Origin: a virus
Length of the DNA: 22,269 bases
Direction: 5' to 3' (one strand)
IMG/VR virus record: IMGVR_UViG_3300042691_028904
Span: 1 to 22,269 of that record
In this document: positions 16,704-22,269 of the stretch, piece by piece
Layout: the number at the start of each line of letters is the position of its first letter
Position numbering within the stretch: the first letter of the stretch is position 1
Made by a program: the position numbers and the translations under genes
Notes under the pieces: generated by a model
What the model saw: the letters and a program-made list of their open reading frames with translations, nothing else
The model's database searches: none
Told to the model about the DNA's origin: nothing

Positions 16704-16711
16704 TATTTATT
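16704..16711 (-). promoter_or_regulatory. Late promoter-like box AATAAATA just upstream of gp25
   Basis: The coding strand reads TGAATAAATAAACGATGGC, with TGA being the stop of the PAAR gene. The box matches T4 TATAAATA at seven of eight positions and is the same 8-mer as upstream of the 110-residue gene and gp8. T4-type spacing would place the transcript start at or just inside the gp25 ATG. It therefore either starts slightly earlier, gives a leaderless message, or serves gp6 and later genes while gp25 is read from the longer transcript. Confidence 0.45.
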
Positions 16712-17001
16712 CAACCGGCAAAAACATTTGGTGAGCCAGAAGCCACGGCGGTGCATCCTCCAATTCCATCACCAACACGACCAGCACCTCTACCATTCAC
16801 TTTTACTGTGCTTGAGCCAGACGAAATTGATGCTACATGCACCGAACATGGGTTATCATTTGGTATTAGATGTGGTGTGTTAATATGTCCCTGACAACTC
16901 CAAGGTATACCGTTCACCAAAACATTTGTCGAACCTTGGGCTCTCGATGGTGTTGAACAGTGTGTAATGTCCATATCTCCAATTCTACATGCTGCTGGCA
17001 T
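16711..17001 (-). CDS. 5.4: PAAR-domain spike tip protein (T4 gp5.4 counterpart)
   Basis: 96 residues. It has the PAAR family layout: MPAACRIGDMDITH, a first hairpin with NVLVNGIPWSCQGH (26-39), the histidine/cysteine cluster H39, H44, C52, H55, then STVKVNGRGAGRVGDGIGGC (64-83) and a short SGSPNVFAG end. Histidines and cysteines at these positions are the expected metal ligands at the apex of the cone. It would cap the beta-helix of the gp5-like spike (17891-18964) and make the sharp membrane-piercing point. ATG 17001 has the strongest ribosome-binding site in the window, TAGGAG (17008-17013), six bases away and overlapping the upstream TAG stop. The gene symbol follows T4 numbering by function, not by sequence comparison. 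Confidence 0.92.
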   Translation of the reverse strand: MPAACRIGDMDITHCSTPSRAQGSTNVLVNGIPWSCQGHINTPHLIPNDNPCSVHVASISSGSSTVKVNGRGAGRVGDGIGGCTAVASGSPNVFAG

Positions 17002-17010
17002 AATTTTCTC

Positions 17011-17688
17011 CTATTCTGCCGGTTCAACCCAACCGGGTGGATCTGAAATATAAGTTGGTGTAATAACATTTCCAGAAGCATCTTGACTAGTTGTGCCTGG
17101 AGCAATTGATTGTACAAGTGACTGTAATCTAGTAAAATGTCTGGTAGGTATTAAATGCACCATTTGAGTAAATTCAACAGTTTCTCCCTGTGCTGTAAAA
17201 GTATAAGTTACATTTTTTTCTGGCGTATCTTCTGGATAAAACTTTACAATATTATTCCAGCCCGTGTTCGACGTACTTGAAGGTGCCTTTGCTGCAATTA
17301 ACGCAGAATATGAATTATACGTGGTCACCTGAAAGTCACCAGTTGGTTTTGATTCGGAGCCATAAAAACTAGATGCATTTGGGTCATAATTATTTGTATT
17401 AATTACTTGATAAACATCCCTTGTTGTTAAATCATCTCCGTATTTTCCAGACAGAGTGTAAGTTGTTAAGTAAAACTGCGCCAGAGTACCAATAAGAATA
17501 CAACTGGTATTTGTCATTGTAACGCCAGTTATTACGCCTTGTGTCGATAGTCCTTTATCCGCTATGACATTAACAAACGAAACATTTACTGGTATACCCA
17601 TATCAACACTGGTTTTTGGATGCATAAACTCTACGGTTTCCCCATCGGGTATTACTCTAAACTGTGTACCATATGTTGATAACGCCAT
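17011..17688 (-). CDS. Conserved-looking structural protein of unknown function, 225 residues
   Basis: The frame is open from an ATG at 17736, but I choose ATG 17688 (MALSTYGTQFRVIPDG). It lies two bases after the stop of the upstream 65-residue gene and has AGAGG (17701-17705) upstream. The longer start would overlap that gene by 46 bases and has no good ribosome-binding site. No membrane helix, signal or enzymatic motif is visible. The sequence is beta-rich, with a TQGVITGVTMTNTSCILIGT stretch near residues 45-65. GETVEF occurs twice (near residues 14 and 175), perhaps marking two related beta units. The C-terminus is proline-rich (SDPPGWVEPAE). It lies between the spike gene and its PAAR tip, so a hub or spike accessory or assembly role is inferred. 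I do not recognise the family. Confidence 0.82.
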   Translation of the reverse strand: MALSTYGTQFRVIPDGETVEFMHPKTSVDMGIPVNVSFVNVIADKGLSTQGVITGVTMTNTSCILIGTLAQFYLTTYTLSGKYGDDLTTRDVYQVINTNNYDPNASSFYGSESKPTGDFQVTTYNSYSALIAAKAPSSTSNTGWNNIVKFYPEDTPEKNVTYTFTAQGETVEFTQMVHLIPTRHFTRLQSLVQSIAPGTTSQDASGNVITPTYISDPPGWVEPAE

Positions 17689-17690
17689 TT

Positions 17691-17888
17691 TTACAAAGTT
17701 CCTCTTTTCATTAACTCTTGAAATCTTGGCATCCAAGATTCTATTTCTTCATGATCTTCTTTAGTATGTGGTGGCGGTGGCATATATGGATTGAATTTAA
17801 TCACCGCATCAAACTTTTTTGGTATGTCTTCCCAACGTTCATAAGTTTTCAATTCACCATTCAATAAAATAATAAATTCATGTTTCAT
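17691..17888 (-). CDS. Small acidic/proline-containing protein, 65 residues, unknown function
   Basis: ATG 17888 begins two bases after the stop of the gp5-like gene, with an AGG about 11 bases upstream; the stop is two bases before the next ATG. That tight packing supports it as a real gene. Residues 1-30 (MKHEFIILLNGELKTYERWE...KFDAVIKFNP) look like a small alternating alpha/beta segment. Residues 35-41 are MPPPPHT, and the C-terminal part is a charged helix (KEDHEEIESWMPRFQELMKR). It has no cysteine, signal or membrane span. The position inside the hub/spike cluster suggests a chaperone or connector for spike assembly, but there is no direct evidence for that. Confidence 0.75.
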   Translation of the reverse strand: MKHEFIILLNGELKTYERWEDIPKKFDAVIKFNPYMPPPPHTKEDHEEIESWMPRFQELMKRGTL

Positions 17889-17890
17889 GA

Positions 17891-18964
17891 TTAGTTCAAC
17901 CTAATTATTGATCCTTGTATAGTCATTGTACCACCAGATTTAATTGATGCTGTGCCGCTTGCTTGAATATCTAAAGTTTGACAAGTGGCTCTGAGTCTTT
18001 GAGTTACAGCCAGTGTCGCATTCTTTTTAATTGTTCCGTTTAGATTACCATCAACTGTGGCAGTAACATCACCTTTAACCGTGGCAACGACATTCTTATC
18101 GACTTTAATTGTAGCATTTTCTTTTACATAAACTTCAGCGTCACCTTGCACTGTAACAAAACACTTGCCCATGATGTAAACACGGTCATTGCCCATTACG
18201 ATTTCGTAGTTATCTTTTGTAATCTTTTCTACTTTATCGCCGTTAGGAAACCATTCTTGAAATGAACCATTACGATGTGCTAGATGAATTCGTTCTTTAC
18301 CAACAGTATCATCAAACTCCATAATGTGACCTGATTCAGTTTCAGTTACATTATTGTAAGGATACTTTGCAGCATACTGTGTTGTCGGTTCTGTCCAAGT
18401 TGAAGTTGCAGTTGGCACAGATTTAACTATATTATCTTTGCGTTCTTGTATAAACGTTCTTGACATGTTCTCATCATTGCGAGCCAATCGTGATGTTGTC
18501 GGCTCATCCAATATTTTAGGATAAAGAGATGCTCTACTCTCTTCTGTGATTTGTATGCCTGAGCCGTCTGTTTTATAAGACTTAGATTTTGGCGGTCTTG
18601 GCGAAGATGACAGTTGCGAATCAGTTCTAGGATCAGTAAAAGGGTCTTGTCGATTTGGTGCTTTCAAAGGTATACCAGGAAGTCCACCGATCATCACCGG
18701 CTCTTGAGCATTTTCACCATCAACAAAAAAACCAAAAATCATATCACCTTCTTTAGGTGCATACACAGTTGAAGAGTTCACAGGAATAACTGGAACCGCC
18801 CACGGTAGCATGTTTGTAGGAAGTTGCATTTTGTTTGCAGAATGCCAACCAACGCAACGAACACGACAACGGCCTAACTTTAAAGGGTCGTTTCTATCTT
18901 CAACAACTCCAATCCACCAAATAAAATTTGCCCTACCGGCAAAATCATATGCACTTTCGTTCAT
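17891..18964 (-). CDS. 5: Central baseplate spike, gp5/VgrG-like, without lysozyme domain
   Basis: 357 residues, against 575 in T4 gp5. Residues 12-100 form the gp5 OB-fold (FIWWIGVVEDRNDPLKLGRC, then VRCVGW, then PWAVPV, then APKEGDMIFGFFVDG, then PVMIGGLPG). A polar, proline-rich linker follows (100-200). Residues 205-248 match the gp5/VgrG neck (TETESGHIMEFDDTVGKERI, then HRNGSFQEWFPNGD). Residues 250-357 are short repeated strands (VYVKENATIKVDKNVVATVK and GDVTATVDGNLNG) that form the triple-stranded beta-helix needle. The muramidase domain that lies between OB-fold and needle in T4 is absent. ATG 18964 has AAGGA about 6 bases upstream; the previous stop is directly adjacent. It would trimerise on the gp27-like hub and carry the PAAR tip. 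Confidence 0.9.
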   Translation of the reverse strand: MNESAYDFAGRANFIWWIGVVEDRNDPLKLGRCRVRCVGWHSANKMQLPTNMLPWAVPVIPVNSSTVYAPKEGDMIFGFFVDGENAQEPVMIGGLPGIPLKAPNRQDPFTDPRTDSQLSSSPRPPKSKSYKTDGSGIQITEESRASLYPKILDEPTTSRLARNDENMSRTFIQERKDNIVKSVPTATSTWTEPTTQYAAKYPYNNVTETESGHIMEFDDTVGKERIHLAHRNGSFQEWFPNGDKVEKITKDNYEIVMGNDRVYIMGKCFVTVQGDAEVYVKENATIKVDKNVVATVKGDVTATVDGNLNGTIKKNATLAVTQRLRATCQTLDIQASGTASIKSGGTMTIQGSIIRLN

Positions 18965-20287
18965 TTATGTCCTTTTAAGTATTTCATTTTGCTGAGGATT
19001 ACTTGTAAAGACCTCATTATCATTTGTAGAATCCGTCGCTATTTCAATTAATGTTTCGTGCTTATTATGTGTTATTGTATGTCTTGCTGCCACAATTAAA
19101 TACTTACCGTTTAAAGTCATTTCGCTGTTTTCGGAATTCTTAGTTTTATTTTTAAACCCAGAAGTTAAAACATCAACATTAAATCCAGAGGTTAGTTGAA
19201 AGTTTCCTGGCATTACAACTTTTATTCTTTTTGCGACTAAGTTTTTAAAGATGGCCTTTCTTTGAAAAACAAAGTTTTCATATCCTTCTGTTTTTGAAAT
19301 TGATTCCGGGTCATACTTTTTAATGTATGAACTATTTTTTCTATTTGTACCAAATATACTCAACACCTTTCTCGAATCAACAGAGGTTAAATTCGTTGTG
19401 TTGTCTCGGTTAAAAATTTCAGTTCTATTTGGGGTTTTATTTAAATGATCTACCGAATCATAGTGATCATCAAATGTAAAGTTTTTTTCACCCAAACTTC
19501 TTGTAATAGGATCAAAACCTATAAATTTTCCTGCATTTACGCCACTTCTTATTCTTTCGATTGAATCATTTTGGACTATCATTTCATAACTTCTTGCACT
19601 GCTCATCTCAGATAAGGCATCATTATTCGTTAAGTTTTTTGGGCCAAAATTAATTTTTAGTATTGAATCTTTCTTCAATAGACTAGACAGAGAAATAAAA
19701 TTATAACCAAAGATGTTGGAAAAGAAGAGAAAACTGGGTGCATTTTTATTGTCAACCGAACGTTTTGCACACCATTCTATTGCTTCCAATGGAGGTAAAT
19801 TTGGTATGACAACCTTTCTAACTCCAAAAGAATCTTCAATCGCACCCTTGTCAATGTTTTCTAATTTTAAATATGTGTTTAAAATTTTCTGAACAATATC
19901 TGAGTAAGTAGATTGATAACTTTGATTAACTTTTTGTTGAGAAGAAAAAACGAATTCGTCGGCAACAAAATGTAAAATGTATTTTTCGGCCGATTGATTC
20001 ACATTTCTTCGATCAGTCTGTTTGTATATTCTAAAAGATTTTTTAAAAGATAAAAAACCCGAACTTTTTTCTATATCAAAAAGTATAACTTCAGAACCAT
20101 CAAATCTAAGAGTTTTGGATAGTCCCACTGCATCCGTAATCAATATGTTACCAGACATCATCGGCATAAACAACGAATCGTAAATATTAATTTCATCATA
20201 TATGGCAGAAACATCAATACTTCCACCTTTAGATATGATAGAAATTTGTTTTACTTTAAACTGTAACGAATCTTGTAATGTTATCAT
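18965..20287 (-). CDS. Probable baseplate hub protein, gp27-like
   Basis: 440 residues, near T4 gp27 (391). The start ATG overlaps the gp53 stop by four bases (ATGA), so translation is coupled. The N-terminal half (SISSKGGSIDVSAIYDEINI-type start, then LFMPMMSGNILITDAVGL, then LFDIEKSS, then KSFRIYKQTDRR, then EKYILHFVADEF) has the strand pattern of the gp27/gpD/VgrG tube-like hub domain. The IVQKILNTYLKL helix and LPPLEAIEWCAKRSV segment (residues about 135-180) are also typical of that fold. The C-terminal part has a beta domain with LVAKRIKVVMPGNFQL and KYLIVAARHTIT (350-410), resembling hub OB-like domains. It directly precedes the gp5-like spike, exactly where a hub partner is expected. 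The assignment rests on pattern and context, so no T4 symbol is given. Confidence 0.72.
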   Translation of the reverse strand: MITLQDSLQFKVKQISIISKGGSIDVSAIYDEINIYDSLFMPMMSGNILITDAVGLSKTLRFDGSEVILFDIEKSSGFLSFKKSFRIYKQTDRRNVNQSAEKYILHFVADEFVFSSQQKVNQSYQSTYSDIVQKILNTYLKLENIDKGAIEDSFGVRKVVIPNLPPLEAIEWCAKRSVDNKNAPSFLFFSNIFGYNFISLSSLLKKDSILKINFGPKNLTNNDALSEMSSARSYEMIVQNDSIERIRSGVNAGKFIGFDPITRSLGEKNFTFDDHYDSVDHLNKTPNRTEIFNRDNTTNLTSVDSRKVLSIFGTNRKNSSYIKKYDPESISKTEGYENFVFQRKAIFKNLVAKRIKVVMPGNFQLTSGFNVDVLTSGFKNKTKNSENSEMTLNGKYLIVAARHTITHNKHETLIEIATDSTNDNEVFTSNPQQNEILKRT

Positions 20288-20949
20288 TCTCTAATAATCT
20301 GAATGAATTCTTCAAAAACATCAGCCGCAAATTCTGGTTTTAATAAACGAATTTTTCTTTTATCCTCATTCACCTGCATTTCATATTCATAATATGTAAG
20401 TTTTTCTTTTGAGACAGTCTCAGTAACAGTTTTTCCACTTTGTAAGGTATATGTGTTTGTACCTGTTATAACATTAGCATAAGCATTTGCGGTTACTTGT
20501 ACCTTTTCATTGATAGTTTTGCTATCTGGAGATATTGCTGTGGATGCTCTTGTGTTTATTTTATAATAAGAATGTACATTATTTTGGCTTTGTGCCCACT
20601 GCAAACCAGTTTGAACTGTAGTGTTTGCTGCTCCGTTTGCAGCATACTTTTCATTTACATATTGTATGAAGTTAGGATAACTTAAAGGCCAATCATATTG
20701 GGGGTCAATGATGTCATTAAACATCAAAACCATCCAATGCCTTTCGGAACTGCCGTAAAGTTTATATGCTATCGATTCTGGTGTGTCTGAATCTTTTATT
20801 TCGTAAGGATAAAAAACATTTGAGTTCTCTTTTAAAGAGTTCTCAAAAGAAAAACGAGATATAATATTGGTTACAATATCAAGCGCATTTTCATTTTTGT
20901 TATCAACTGTATAAAAGGTTGATGGAAAATAATTGAAATAGTTTGCCAT
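20284..20949 (-). CDS. 53: Baseplate wedge protein gp53
   Basis: 221 residues, against 196 in T4 gp53. Residues 50-98 give the LysM-like signature of the family: IKDSDTPESIAYKLYGSSER, then HWMVLMFNDIIDPQYDWPLS, then YPNFIQYVNEKY. The C-terminal QVNEDKRKIRLLKPEFAADV (residues 192-211), followed by FEEFIQII, is also characteristic of gp53. Between them, residues 105-185 are a low-similarity, threonine/asparagine-rich insertion. In T4, gp53 joins wedges together around the hub and contacts gp6/gp25. ATG 20949 lies three bases after the stop of the tail-tube cap gene, with only a weak GGTAAAAGATA upstream. The stop overlaps the next start by four bases. Confidence 0.92.
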   Translation of the reverse strand: MANYFNYFPSTFYTVDNKNENALDIVTNIISRFSFENSLKENSNVFYPYEIKDSDTPESIAYKLYGSSERHWMVLMFNDIIDPQYDWPLSYPNFIQYVNEKYAANGAANTTVQTGLQWAQSQNNVHSYYKINTRASTAISPDSKTINEKVQVTANAYANVITGTNTYTLQSGKTVTETVSKEKLTYYEYEMQVNEDKRKIRLLKPEFAADVFEEFIQIIRE

Positions 20950-20952
20950 TGC

Positions 20953-22254
20953 TTATCTTTTACCAAATATTCCTTGTTTCATCTGTTCAACAGGTACAAC
21001 AGCCGCACTAAAGTCTTCTTTAGTAATGTATGTTGTTTCTCTAAACTGAAGTGTCAATTGAATACCAACTGGCATACCTGTGCGGCCTAAGTCAGGATTA
21101 TTTTCACCGGGAACTTCATATGCAGACCATCCTCTAGGTGTGTAATTCACTTGTAGACTTTCCAAAACACACGATGCTATCGGTGGTATGTTTGGATTTT
21201 GACGACCTGCATAGTAAAATTGAATGTCAAACTCTGATGGTGGTATCAAAAGACCAGACTGTTTACCAGAAATCTTTTCCAATTCTGGTGCTTGATGAAA
21301 TCTAAAACGTTCAATAATTTTTTGCACTTCTAGTGCTTCTCTCTCATCACGTGGCCAAAAGAAGAATTCAAATTGAAACTGACGAAAATCTGGTGAATTG
21401 TAAATTAATTCCAACATCGGGTTAACAACTCGTCCAGTTACACCGAATACACCTAAACGTGTTGTGTCTTGTGCGCCAGTGACACCACCAATGACTCTTT
21501 CACCTAATGCTTGAAGCGCACCAGTTTTCTTGATCGCTTCCAGTGCTGCTTTACCACCACCCTTTTGATAAGTTTCAGTTAAACCTGGCAAAGCAACTAA
21601 TGCTTGACCCAACAACTCTTTACCTGGTGATAGTCCATCATATGATTGACGACTATCGAATTGAATCGTGTCAGGCATGTAGAGAGCAATTGACTCTGAT
21701 GTAAACTGCGTCTTATTGACAAATCCAAAAGGTGTTTTATCAGTGATTCTTTTAATTGAACTTGTAATGTTATCGTTTACTTTTTGTTCACCAGACAATG
21801 AAACCTGTGGAGGATTATTTGATCCAATCCAACTTTCAATTCCACCACCAACTTTCTTGCCAACTTTTCCGCCATATTTGCTAATTGTCGATGTTCCGGC
21901 TGAAATTAGATTTTCAACTCCTCGATTTATTTTGTCACCAAAAGCGTTTTTTACCTGGCTTCTAGAGACTCTATCCGAAACAGAAACACCTCTTCCTAAT
22001 TGTTCTTGAATTGCTTTTTCAGAGTTTGAATCGAATACTTGAGCACCACGGTAAGATGCTGAAAACTGTGTTTCTTTTTGCTCACGAACAAAAAAGATCA
22101 TGTAATGACCTTTGTCTGCACTTCCAACATCTAACGGATACTTTAGAGAATTTTGTTTGAAGCCACCACCAACTGCGTCTAGTGCGGACAAAGGTCCGTA
22201 TTCACGACGATCTTCGTAGTTAAATCTGATGTCTGATAGACCGAAAAATGCCAT
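20953..22254 (-). CDS. 48: Tail-tube cap/initiator of the baseplate, gp48/gp54-like
   Basis: 433 residues, somewhat longer than T4 gp48 (364) or gp54 (320). Residues 48-60 (KGHYMIFFVREQK) start the conserved tube-like beta domain. A glycine/lysine-rich low-complexity stretch follows (100-145: NRGVENLISAG, KYGGKVGKKVGGG). Residues 180-205 read NKTQFTSESIALYMPDTIQF. The strongest block is VVNPMLELIYNSPDFRQFQF (276-295), then EFFFWPRDEREALEVQKIIE, then RFRFHQAPE, ending with YTPRGWSAYEVPG and MPVGIQLTLQFRET (371-406). This is the tube-type domain shared by gp48/gp54 and the tail tube. Gene order before gp53 matches marine T4-like phages, where it is called gp48. gp54 remains possible, since the two are related. 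AGGA lies about 9 bases before ATG 22254; only 15 bases of the window lie upstream. Confidence 0.82.
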   Translation of the reverse strand: MAFFGLSDIRFNYEDRREYGPLSALDAVGGGFKQNSLKYPLDVGSADKGHYMIFFVREQKETQFSASYRGAQVFDSNSEKAIQEQLGRGVSVSDRVSRSQVKNAFGDKINRGVENLISAGTSTISKYGGKVGKKVGGGIESWIGSNNPPQVSLSGEQKVNDNITSSIKRITDKTPFGFVNKTQFTSESIALYMPDTIQFDSRQSYDGLSPGKELLGQALVALPGLTETYQKGGGKAALEAIKKTGALQALGERVIGGVTGAQDTTRLGVFGVTGRVVNPMLELIYNSPDFRQFQFEFFFWPRDEREALEVQKIIERFRFHQAPELEKISGKQSGLLIPPSEFDIQFYYAGRQNPNIPPIASCVLESLQVNYTPRGWSAYEVPGENNPDLGRTGMPVGIQLTLQFRETTYITKEDFSAAVVPVEQMKQGIFGKR

Positions 22255-22269
22255 GTGAGAGATTCCTGT

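Noticed and set aside
17689-17736. Longer start (ATG 17736) for the 225-residue unknown gene
   Set aside because: It would overlap the 65-residue gene by 46 bases and has no good ribosome-binding site, whereas ATG 17688 follows that gene's stop by two bases with AGAGG upstream.
17011-18964. A type VI secretion or tailocin cluster, given the VgrG-like and PAAR proteins
   Set aside because: gp53, gp6, gp8 and gp48-type proteins with T4-like order and the DUF4815-type giant fit a phage tail. No T6SS TssJ/L/M or ClpV gene is present, and genome packing is phage-like.
1-22269. Rho-independent terminators, tRNA genes, CRISPR arrays, insertion sequences and attachment sites
   Set aside because: Gene junctions are 0-29 bases long and none holds a GC-rich hairpin followed by T residues. 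I saw no cloverleaf, spaced-repeat array, transposase or terminal inverted repeat.

Overview
The window is a tail/baseplate morphogenesis segment of a T4-like contractile-tailed phage (myovirus, Caudoviricetes). It is not bacterial chromosome. Every supportable gene lies on the minus strand, so reading order runs from base 22254 down to base 1. Genes abut or overlap by 1-4 bases and almost no base is non-coding. The sequence is AT-rich. The gene set and the style of the proteins (DUF4815-type giant structural protein, gp5-type spike without lysozyme, GSGY-type repeats) resemble T4-like phages of marine bacteria such as cyanophages and pelagiphages. The host cannot be fixed from this sequence, and an uncultured marine virus is a fair guess.

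Layout in transcription order: a gp48/gp54-type tail-tube cap/initiator (22254-20953); gp53 wedge protein (20949-20284); a probable gp27-type hub protein (20287-18965); a gp5/VgrG-type central spike lacking lysozyme (18964-17891); two small proteins of unknown function (17888-17691, 17688-17011); a PAAR spike tip, the T4 gp5.4 counterpart (17001-16711); gp25 (16699-16277); gp6 (16274-14214); a greatly enlarged gp7-like protein of 1432 residues (14214-9916); a gp8-like protein (9906-8335); a giant 2089-residue DUF4815-type structural protein where T4 has genes 9-12 (8324-2055); a 73-residue coiled-coil protein (2052-1831); a repetitive 306-residue fibre-like protein (1829-909); a 110-residue beta-rich structural protein (879-547); and the first 182 codons of another fibre-like protein that runs off the left edge (547-1).

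Together these proteins would build the central hub and spike (gp27-like, gp5, PAAR), the wedges (gp6, gp7, gp8, gp25, gp53), the cap joining baseplate to tail tube (gp48-like) and the peripheral fibre parts. The same 8-mer, AATAAATA, occurs on the coding strand at three gene junctions (before the 110-residue gene, gp8 and gp25). It matches the NATAAATA-like late promoters described for T4-type marine phages. 

The most unusual signals are (1) a beta-rich GSGY module recurring in four different baseplate proteins, (2) a roughly 670-residue repetitive C-terminal extension on the gp7-like protein, and (3) late-promoter-like motifs placed so close to the gp8 and gp25 starts that those transcripts would be leaderless or nearly so.
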